Shown here one piece after another: positions 1 to 5,417 of a stretch of DNA of 5,417 nucleotides. The notes below the pieces were generated by a model that worked only from the letters and a program-made list of their open reading frames with translations, was not told where the DNA came from and searched no databases. The translations under genes were made by a program, and so were the position numbers. How positions within the stretch are numbered: the first letter of the stretch is position 1; each line of letters begins with the position of its first letter. Source of the stretch: an uncultured bacterium (GTDB lineage Bacteria; Planctomycetota; Phycisphaerae; Phycisphaerales; UBA1924); assembly GCA_938003595.1 (NCBI GenBank), contig CALKYH010000267.1, positions 1-5,417 on the forward strand, read 5' to 3'.

Positions 1-470
<470 letters not shown>

Positions 471-656
471 GGGGGGAGTTTAGGTTGGGGGGGAGGGGCG
501 GGGGAATCGCGGGCGTGGGGTGGGCGTTGGAGAGATCGTGGGGTTAGATTGGGGTAGCTGGACGACTCGGAACAGGCGTCGCTCGGGCGATGCGGCCGCG
601 GCTGTGCGGGAGGCACGGGTCGGTTGCGCGGCGTGGGGCGAGCCGGGAAGGGATCG
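471..656. other. Divergent intergenic region between the mutase and the PAS kinase
   Basis: These 186 nt separate the mutase (leftward) from the first kinase (rightward), so promoters for both should lie here. The left half is extremely G-rich on the + strand and contains a G-quadruplex motif at 487-524. I found no convincing -35/-10 pair for the kinase. A TAGATT hexamer at 545-550 resembles a -10 but has no -35 at a normal distance. For the mutase, TAAACT on the - strand (complement of 477-482) ends 6 nt before the ATG. That is the spacing expected of a leaderless transcript, but no matching -35 is seen. No small ORF with coding character is apparent. Confidence 0.6.
487..524 (+). other. Predicted G-quadruplex motif
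   Basis: Six G-tracts lie in 38 nt: 487-493 (7 G), 495-498 (4), 500-504 (5), 511-513 (3), 517-520 (4) and 522-524 (3). The connecting loops are 1, 1, 6, 3 and 1 nt. This exceeds the usual motif of four G-tracts of three or more with loops of up to seven. A further six G at 471-476 lie just outside. It is about 130 nt upstream of the kinase start and 17 nt upstream of the mutase ATG. It could fold in promoter DNA, or in the 5' leader of the kinase mRNA if transcription starts early. On the mutase side the transcript would be C-rich. Confidence 0.7.
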
Positions 657-3167
657 ATGGCTGGACGGCCGGAGGCCAGTGACGGCGGCGCGGCGCGTGA
701 CTCGCGGGCGCGGTGGTGGCAGACGGCGGGGGGCATCGCGCTGCTGTACCTGGGGGCGGCGGCGACCTGGATCCTGGTGAGCGACCGGCTGGTGGAGATC
801 GTGTTCGGTGTTGGGCACGCGGCGGCGATCGCGCAGTCGGTGAAGGGGCTGGGCTGGATCTCGGCGACGGCGTTGGCGCTGTACCTGCTCATTCGCTCGA
901 GCATGCGGGCGGAGCGCGTGGCGCTGGCGCGCGCGGGGCAGCTGGAGGACCTGCTGCACGCGATGACGCGCACGATGGACGATGTGTTCTGGATCTCGGA
1001 GGTGGATCCGAAGCGGGTGACCTACATCAGCCCGAGCATCGAGCGACTCTGGGGAAGGACGATGGAGGAGCTGATCGCCGATCCGATGAAATGGGCGGAC
1101 GCGATCCTGGAAGAGGATCGACCGGGGGTGATCGCGGCGTATGAGGCTGTGGTGCGGGATCCGGGGTCGGGGATCTTCGAGGCGGAGTACCGGGTGCGGC
1201 GGCCGGATGGATCGGTCATCTGGGTGCGGGACCGCGGGTACCCGGCGCTGGACTCGACGGGGCGCGTGACGCGGCTGCTGGGGCTGGCGGAGGACATCAC
1301 GGAGCGTCGGCGGCGCCAGGAGGAGGTCCGCGAGCGCGAGCAGCTGCTGCGGAAGCTGACGGACGAGGCGCCGGGGGTGACTTATCAGTTCCAGATGTGG
1401 CCGGACGGGCGGTCGGCGGTGCCATACGCGAGCGAGCGGATCCGGACGGTGTTCGAGGTGACGCCGGAGCAGGTGCGCGAGGACGCGAGCGCGGCGTTCG
1501 CGCGGACGCATCCTGAGGATCTGGCGATGCTGCAACTGACGATCGAGAAGTCGATCACTTCGCTGGAGCCGTGGCAGTGCGAGTACCGGGTGATCCTGCC
1601 GAAGGCGGGGCTGCGTTGGCTCGAGGGGCGCTCGACGCCGGAGCGGATGCCGGACGGGAGCACGCTGTGGCACGGGTACATCCATGATGTGACGGAACGG
1701 CGCCTGTCGGAGGAGGCGCTGCGCCGGAGCGAGCGGGCGCTGAAGGAATCGAACGAGCGTCTGCAGGCGATCCTGGACAACTCGCCGAATGTGGCGATCC
1801 AGGGGTATGAGGTGGATGGGCGGGTGGCGTTCTGGAACCGCGCGTCGGAGGGGCTGTTCGGCTACTCGGCGGGCGAGGTGATGGGCCGGCGGCTGGTGGG
1901 GACGGTGCTGACGGAGGAGGACGAGGAGGAGTTCCTGCGGATCGTGCGGACGGCGGTGGAGACGGGCGAGCCGGCGCCGGCGCGGGAGTGGCGGACGACG
2001 CACGCGGACGGCAAGCCGCGGTGGTGTCTGTCGTCGATCTTCCCGATCCGGTTCGGGGACGACCGCGCGCTGGTGGTGTGCATGGATGTGGACATCACGC
2101 CGCGGCGCGAGGTGGAGAGCGCGCTGCGGGAGAGCGAGACCCGCTTCCGTCAGTTGATCGAGGCGGTGCGCGAGGTGTTCTGGATGGTGGACTGGGAGAC
2201 GGGTCGGACGCTGCACCTGAGCCCGGCGTTCGAGACGACCTGGGGCCTGTCGCGGAGCGCGGCGTACGAGGACCCGATGGTGTGGACGAGCATCATCCAC
2301 CCGGAGGACAAGGCGCGGGTGGAGGAGTCGTTCAAGCGGGACGCGGCGCGCGGGAAGTTCGACATCGAGTACCGGCTGATCCGCGAGGACGGGTCGCTGC
2401 GGTGGATCCACGACCGGGCGTTCCCGATTCTGAACGATCGCGGCGCGGTGTGGCGGGTGGCGGGCGTGGCGGAGGACATCACGGACCGGAAGATGGCCGA
2501 GCACCGGCAGGCGCTGCTCATGCAGGAGCTGGACCACCGGGTGAAGAACAACCTGGCGGCGGCGCTGTCGCTGGCGGACATGACGGCGCGGCATTCGACG
2601 ACGCTGGAGCAGTTCCAGGAGGTGTTCACGGGTCGGCTGGCGGCGCTGGCGCGGATGCATGCGCTGCTGGCCGTGACGCGCTGGCACGGGGTGCGGATGG
2701 ACGAGCTGGTGCTCCGGACGCTGGAGCCGTTCCTGGGGGCGGGCGGGTGCGATGTGCAGATCGACGGGCCGGCGGGGATGCTGTCCTCGCATGTGGCGTC
2801 GCCGATGTGCATGGCGCTGCACGAGCTGACGACGAACGCCGCCAAGCACGGGGCGCTGGGGTCGCGGGACGGTCGGCTGCGCGTGCGGTGGGAGATGGAC
2901 GGACCGCTGGACGCGCCGGAGCGGCTGCGGCTGTGGTGGGAGGAGCGCGGGGGGCCGCCGGCGAGGTCGCCCCGGGAGGACGGGTTCGGCACAACTTTGA
3001 TCAAGGGGGCGATCGAGTACCAGTTGGACGGTACAGTTGAGTCGCGGTACGAGCCGGAGGGCTTCAGTTGCCGCATCACGGTGGACTTTGCGCGAACATC
3101 GGAGCTGGCGGGCCGCTGGGGAAGCGGGCCGCGGGGATCCGGGGACGAGGCGAGGACCGAGCCATGA
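657..3167 (+). CDS. Membrane-anchored four-PAS sensor histidine kinase with HWE-type catalytic core
   Basis: This 836-residue protein is a sensor kinase that should autophosphorylate on His and pass phosphate to a receiver Asp. Two N-terminal membrane helices (about 23-42 and 63-80) are joined by a loop of about 20 residues containing SDR. This resembles a short two-helix module common in front of PAS proteins. Four cytoplasmic PAS domains follow, at about 95-218, 226-350, 362-485 and 489-613, three of them ending in D-[IV]-T-[ED]-R. The phosphoacceptor is H627 in ELDHRVKNN. The ATPase part has N727 in LHELTTNAAKHGAL, the W-x-E signature (W761, E763) followed by GGP, and a GFG glycine box at 776-778. 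Together these define the HWE/HisKA_2 class. I chose the ATG at 657 because GGGAAGGG (645-652) precedes it; a TTG at 624 in frame would add 11 residues. The stop overlaps the next ATG. PAS ligands cannot be read from the sequence. Confidence 0.95.
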   Translation: MAGRPEASDGGAARDSRARWWQTAGGIALLYLGAAATWILVSDRLVEIVFGVGHAAAIAQSVKGLGWISATALALYLLIRSSMRAERVALARAGQLEDLLHAMTRTMDDVFWISEVDPKRVTYISPSIERLWGRTMEELIADPMKWADAILEEDRPGVIAAYEAVVRDPGSGIFEAEYRVRRPDGSVIWVRDRGYPALDSTGRVTRLLGLAEDITERRRRQEEVREREQLLRKLTDEAPGVTYQFQMWPDGRSAVPYASERIRTVFEVTPEQVREDASAAFARTHPEDLAMLQLTIEKSITSLEPWQCEYRVILPKAGLRWLEGRSTPERMPDGSTLWHGYIHDVTERRLSEEALRRSERALKESNERLQAILDNSPNVAIQGYEVDGRVAFWNRASEGLFGYSAGEVMGRRLVGTVLTEEDEEEFLRIVRTAVETGEPAPAREWRTTHADGKPRWCLSSIFPIRFGDDRALVVCMDVDITPRREVESALRESETRFRQLIEAVREVFWMVDWETGRTLHLSPAFETTWGLSRSAAYEDPMVWTSIIHPEDKARVEESFKRDAARGKFDIEYRLIREDGSLRWIHDRAFPILNDRGAVWRVAGVAEDITDRKMAEHRQALLMQELDHRVKNNLAAALSLADMTARHSTTLEQFQEVFTGRLAALARMHALLAVTRWHGVRMDELVLRTLEPFLGAGGCDVQIDGPAGMLSSHVASPMCMALHELTTNAAKHGALGSRDGRLRVRWEMDGPLDAPERLRLWWEERGGPPARSPREDGFGTTLIKGAIEYQLDGTVESRYEPEGFSCRITVDFARTSELAGRWGSGPRGSGDEARTEP

Positions 3168-3559
3168 TGGAGAGCCACGACATCGAAGGAGCGGCCGAGT
3201 TGACGGGGAGGCGGATCCTCGTGGTGGAGGACGACTACCTGGTGGCGTCGTGGCTGACGGGGATTCTGGAGCAATGGGGCTGCCGGGTGGTGGGTCCGGC
3301 GTCGACCGTGGCGGAGGCGCTGCGGCTTGTGGAGGAGGGCGGGTTCGACGGGGCGATCCTGGATGTAAACCTGCGCGGCGAGCAGAGCGGCCCGGTGGCG
3401 GAGACGCTGGAAGCGCGGGGCGTGCCGTACTTCTTTCTGACGGGCTACGGGAGCCCGGCGCTGCTGCCCGAGGCGCTGCGCGATCGGCACAAGCTTTTCA
3501 AACCTGTGAAGGCGTCGGAGCTGCGCATGGCTGTGCAGCGCCGGCTTGCGAAGCGCTGA
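3164..3559 (+). CDS. Single-domain response regulator (receiver only, CheY-like)
   Basis: This 131-residue protein is a complete receiver domain with no output domain. All active-site residues are present: the acidic pair D23/D24 in VVEDD, phosphoacceptor D67 in LDVNLRGE, T93 in FFLTGYG, and K113 followed by Pro in LFKPV. The LDVNL and FLTGYG wording resembles receivers that accompany HWE kinases. The start is the first of two consecutive ATGs (3164, 3167). The first forms an ATGA overlap with the stop of the PAS kinase, which suggests translational coupling and about equal expression. The upstream GAGG (3147-3150) is a weak ribosome-binding candidate. Receivers of this kind act as phosphate shuttles, as sinks, or by binding a partner protein. 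Which applies here is unknown. Lying between two HWE kinases, it is likely the phosphorylation partner of one or both. Confidence 0.95.
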   Translation: MMESHDIEGAAELTGRRILVVEDDYLVASWLTGILEQWGCRVVGPASTVAEALRLVEEGGFDGAILDVNLRGEQSGPVAETLEARGVPYFFLTGYGSPALLPEALRDRHKLFKPVKASELRMAVQRRLAKR

Positions 3560-3585
3560 CACGGCGCGGGGCGAGCCTTCGCGAT

Positions 3586-3597
3586 TCTCCCGGGAGA
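3586..3597. promoter_or_regulatory. Shine-Dalgarno for the CHASE3 kinase, inside a perfect 12-nt palindrome
   Basis: GGGAG at 3592-3596 lies 9 nt before the ATG at 3606. It is the best ribosome-binding site in the window and decides that start over an upstream in-frame TTG at 3546. It forms the right half of the perfect palindrome TCTCCCGGGAGA. With no loop, the palindrome cannot form a normal hairpin in one RNA, so it may be fortuitous or a site for a dimeric protein. Confidence 0.55.
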
Positions 3598-3605
3598 CCG
3601 AGCTC

Positions 3606-4949
3606 ATGAGCGAGACAACCCGCGCCGGCCCAAGGCGCTCGACCGGGATCAGCGAGGACTGGCGTCGGAGCGCGAAGCGCTCCGAAGCGATCGCGAGGGC
3701 GATGTTCGCGGTGGCCGTGGCGGCGCTGCTCGTCTCGGCGGCGACGGCGGTGTGGGCGAGCGCGCGGATCAGCGAGGCGATCGAGCTGGTGAGGCAATCC
3801 GAGCGAATGACCGACGCGCTGGAGGCGATCCTGGCGCGGGTTGCGGACGCGGAGACGGGGCATCGCGGGTACCTGCTGACAGGTGAGGAGCGGTTCCTGG
3901 AGCCCTACCACGAGGGCCTGGCGCAGGCGGACGCGGCGCGACGGGAGGCGGAGGCGCTGATCTACGAGCCGGGACGGCGTTCGCTGCTCGAGGATCTGGA
4001 GGCGGCGGTCGACGCGAAGATCGAGCACATGCAGGGGACGGTGGAGATCGCCAGGGGCGGCGACATGGACGGGGCGATCGAGCGGGTGCGGAGCGGCGAG
4101 GGGATGCGGCTGATGACGCGTGTGCGCGACGCCGCGGCGGCGATGCGGGTGGACGCGCGCGCGCTGCTGACGAAGCGGGCGCAGGAGCTGGAGCGGCGTT
4201 CGGGCGCGGCGCTGGCGCTGAGCGTGGCGCTGCATGCGCTGCTGCTGGCGTTCATCGTGGGCGCGTTCCTGTCGTTCCGGAGGATGCGCGCGATCCGGGC
4301 GCGGCTGGAGGATCGGCAGAGCCTGATGGTGCAGGAGCTGAATCACCGGGTGCGGAACAACCTGGCGGCGATGCTGGCGATCGCGGAGCACTCGATGCAC
4401 TCGCCGGGGGTGGAGGGCGACGAGAAGCGGGCGGCGTGCCGCGAGACCATGGAGCGGTTCCTGGACGCCTTCAGCGGCCGGGTGCGCGCGATGGGCGTGG
4501 TGCACACGATGCTGTCGGACCGCAAGTGGGACGATGTGGACCTGCGCGAGCTGGTGGAGCGGATCCTGGAGCCGTACCGCAGCGACGGCGAGCGGTGCGT
4601 GGAGGTGTCGGGCCCGCCGGTGCGGACGCCGGCGCGCGCGGCCGGGCCGCTGGGCGCGACGCTGCACGAGCTGGCGACGAACGCGGTGAAGCACGGGGCG
4701 CTGCGTCCGAACCGGGGGGGCGATGTGAGCGTGCGCTGGCGCGTGGAGCCGAACCCCGGGGGGCCGGACAAGCTGCACCTGGAATGGAAGGAGCATCGGC
4801 GCAACGGGACGCTGGAGGCGCCGGAGCGGCAGGGGCTGGGCACGGACCTGATTCTCAACCTGACGGCGTACGAACTGGGCGGGAAGACCGATCTGCAGTT
4901 CGAGCCGGACGGCGTGCGCTGCGTGCTGGAGGCGCCGCTGGAAGGGTAA
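3606..4949 (+). CDS. CHASE3-domain sensor histidine kinase, HWE type
   Basis: This 447-residue membrane kinase is probably a paralogue of the first kinase in its catalytic half. Helix 1 (about 30-52) and helix 2 (about 200-223) enclose about 147 extracytoplasmic residues. That region carries the CHASE3 hallmark ETGHRGYLLTGEERFLEPY (83-101). CHASE3 is a helical sensory domain whose ligands are mostly unknown. No PAS domain follows: a short linker (224-240) leads straight to the H-box ELNHRVRNN with H247. The ATPase part has N359 in LHELATNAVKHGAL, W394-x-E396 and a GLG glycine box at 410-412. The GGP normally following W-x-E is missing; HRRNGT stands there instead. The ATG at 3606 has GGGAG upstream; the TTG at 3546 would add 20 residues overlapping the receiver gene. 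It follows the receiver by 46 nt on the same strand, so it is probably in the same operon. The first terminator downstream is at 5085-5124. Confidence 0.95.
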   Translation: MSETTRAGPRRSTGISEDWRRSAKRSEAIARAMFAVAVAALLVSAATAVWASARISEAIELVRQSERMTDALEAILARVADAETGHRGYLLTGEERFLEPYHEGLAQADAARREAEALIYEPGRRSLLEDLEAAVDAKIEHMQGTVEIARGGDMDGAIERVRSGEGMRLMTRVRDAAAAMRVDARALLTKRAQELERRSGAALALSVALHALLLAFIVGAFLSFRRMRAIRARLEDRQSLMVQELNHRVRNNLAAMLAIAEHSMHSPGVEGDEKRAACRETMERFLDAFSGRVRAMGVVHTMLSDRKWDDVDLRELVERILEPYRSDGERCVEVSGPPVRTPARAAGPLGATLHELATNAVKHGALRPNRGGDVSVRWRVEPNPGGPDKLHLEWKEHRRNGTLEAPERQGLGTDLILNLTAYELGGKTDLQFEPDGVRCVLEAPLEG

Positions 4950-4962
4950 TCCCGCATAGGGG

Positions 4963-4991
4963 TTGTGTTCCGACGCCCGGCGCGCGATACT
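4963..4991 (+). promoter_or_regulatory. Possible sigma70-like promoter in the convergent intergenic region
   Basis: TTGTGT (4963-4968) and GATACT (4986-4991) are separated by exactly 17 nt. They match the -35 and -10 consensus at 3 of 6 and 4 of 6 positions. Both stand out in otherwise GC-rich sequence just after the kinase stop. Initiation would fall near 4998. No convincing protein-coding gene follows on this strand, so a non-coding product is the natural reading. Matches this weak occur by chance, so confidence is limited. Confidence 0.35.
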
Positions 4992-4997
4992 GCGGGC

Positions 4998-5124
4998 TCG
5001 TCGGAGGCGCTTCGTGGCGCCGCCCGGCGAGCGCGCTGGGGCATGCGTCGCCCGCGGCGTGGACGAAAGGGTTCGAGATGCAGCGGAGCGACGGCGTGAC
5101 GGCGCCGTCGCTCCTTTTCGTTTT
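4998..5124 (+). ncRNA. Candidate intergenic small RNA of about 127 nt
   Basis: The stretch runs from the predicted start of the possible promoter to the end of a strong terminator. Its 5' end can fold into a hairpin: 4996-5004 pairs with 5024-5032 (9 bp including one G-U), and inside it 5006-5010 pairs with 5017-5021 around the loop TTCGTG. The 3' end is the 12-bp terminator stem. This gives the organisation of a trans-acting small RNA. It matches no RNA family I recognise. The same sequence may instead be only the 3' untranslated region of the kinase operon, from which a small RNA could also be processed. Confidence 0.3.
5085..5124 (+). terminator. Rho-independent terminator
   Basis: A perfect 12-bp GC-rich stem (5085-5096 with 5103-5114) closes a 6-nt loop, TGACGG, and is followed directly by TTTTCGTTTT. 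The T-tract is on the + strand only, so it ends rightward transcription, that is the kinase operon and any intergenic transcript. It also shields the leftward dehydrogenase gene, whose stop is 18 nt further on. It lacks a T-tract for that gene, so leftward termination there would be weak. Confidence 0.9.
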
Positions 5125-5142
5125 GGGAAGCGGGCCGCGCGG

Positions 5143-5417
5143 TCAGCGCGGGGGCAGCTCGTACACGCCCCGGCCGACCTTGTCGCCGACGCGCCCCGCG
5201 GCGACATACTGCTTGAGCAGCGGGCAGGCGCGGTAGCGGTCGTTGTTCAGGCCGTCGGCGAGCACATCCATGATGTGGACGCAGGTGTCCAGGCCGATGA
5301 AGTCGGCCAGGCGCAGGGGGCCCATGGGGAAGTTGCAGCCGAGCTTCATGATGCCGTCGATGGCCTCGGGCTCGGCGACGCCCTCCATCCAGGCGTAGAA
5401 GGCCTCGTTGATCATGG
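5143..5417 (-). CDS. 3-hydroxybutyryl-CoA dehydrogenase-like protein, C-terminal part; start lies beyond the window
   Basis: The last 90 codons are visible, ending with TGA at 5145-5143. The protein is the helical C-terminal domain of the 3-hydroxyacyl-CoA dehydrogenase family, which interconverts 3-hydroxybutyryl-CoA and acetoacetyl-CoA with NAD(P)H in the cytoplasm. Recognisable stretches are MINEAFYAWMEGVA, the segment from MKLGCNFPMGPLRLADFIGLD, and near the end YRACPLLKQYV, then GRVGDKVGRGVYEL. They occur in the usual order and spacing up to a normal C terminus. The first ATG seen is the internal Met of the conserved P-M-I-N-E-A motif, not a start codon: two bases of the preceding codon, CC, fit the expected Pro. 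The Rossmann NAD-binding domain and the catalytic His/Glu are outside the window. Codons end mainly in C. It converges on the kinase operon. The neighbouring mutase suggests short-chain acyl-CoA metabolism, but the two are not an operon within this window. Confidence 0.93.
   Translation of the reverse strand, partial: MINEAFYAWMEGVAEPEAIDGIMKLGCNFPMGPLRLADFIGLDTCVHIMDVLADGLNNDRYRACPLLKQYVAAGRVGDKVGRGVYELPPR

Noticed and set aside
480..2849. A 789-codon open frame on the - strand opposite the PAS kinase
   Set aside because: It is rich in Arg, Pro and His with no recognisable domain. It mirrors the third-position G of the sense gene. It is a typical high-GC antisense shadow.
1988..3040. A 350-codon open frame on the + strand inside the PAS kinase
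   Set aside because: It is Gly/Ala/Arg-rich, and the same DNA encodes the PAS4, H-box and N-box motifs in the proper frame.
5043..5099. An 18-codon ORF starting at ATG 5043 within the candidate small RNA
   Set aside because: It has no ribosome-binding site, an Arg/Gly-rich product and a stop codon inside the terminator loop. It could be fortuitous.
3118..5139. A 15-nt direct repeat, GGGAAGCGGGCCGCG, at 3118-3132 and 5125-5139
   Set aside because: One copy is inside the kinase coding region and the other beside a terminator. No paired structure or element boundary is associated, so chance in G-rich DNA is the simplest explanation.
471..5142. The possibility that the signalling trio is an inserted mobile cassette between metabolic genes
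   Set aside because: No integrase, transposase, tRNA, terminal repeats or target duplication is visible. The composition difference is accounted for by strand skew.
3498..5207. A 569-codon open frame on the - strand opposite the CHASE3 kinase
   Set aside because: Its composition is low-complexity Arg/His/Pro. It overlaps a clear kinase and runs through the terminator into the dehydrogenase gene.
5078..5236. A short + strand ORF from ATG 5078 through the terminator
   Set aside because: It reads through a strong terminator and then antisense to the dehydrogenase. It shows no coding character.

Overview
This is a GC-rich chromosomal window from a bacterium. A three-gene histidine-kinase/response-regulator cluster on the + strand sits between two incomplete acyl-CoA metabolism genes on the - strand. 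No rRNA or other phylogenetic marker is present, so the host is uncertain. The GC content, the weak or absent Shine-Dalgarno sites and the mix of HWE-type kinases with B12-dependent acyl-CoA mutase would fit a planctomycete (Phycisphaerae-like) or a proteobacterium. I lean to the former with low confidence.

Layout. Positions 1-470 (-) hold the N-terminal 156 codons of an adenosylcobalamin-dependent acyl-CoA mutase large subunit. It is of the methylmalonyl-/isobutyryl-CoA mutase type and carries a phenylalanine at the substrate-specificity position. Positions 471-656 are a divergent intergenic region with a very strong G-quadruplex motif. Positions 657-3167 (+) encode a membrane-anchored sensor kinase with four PAS domains and an HWE-type catalytic core. 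It overlaps by ATGA the single-domain receiver at 3164-3559 (+). After 46 nt comes a second HWE kinase at 3606-4949 (+), with two membrane helices bracketing an extracytoplasmic CHASE3 domain. Positions 4950-5142 are a convergent intergenic region with a possible promoter, a 5' hairpin and a clear rho-independent terminator, together resembling a small RNA unit. Positions 5143-5417 (-) hold the C-terminal part of a 3-hydroxybutyryl-CoA dehydrogenase-like protein.

How it works together (inference). Two membrane kinases with different sensory inputs, one multi-PAS and one CHASE3, bracket one stand-alone receiver that has every phosphorylation residue but no output domain. The simplest reading is a small phosphorelay in which both kinases feed, or are drained by, the same receiver. 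No DNA-binding, PhyR-like or sigma-factor output is encoded in the window, so the downstream target must lie elsewhere. The flanking metabolic genes are on the opposite strand and are not part of the signalling operon. The two of them could share short-chain (C4) acyl-CoA metabolism.

The most noteworthy points are the kinase-receiver-kinase sandwich, the G-quadruplex between the divergent genes, the candidate small RNA between the convergent genes, and the F82 specificity residue of the mutase. No mobile element, CRISPR array, tRNA or rRNA was seen.
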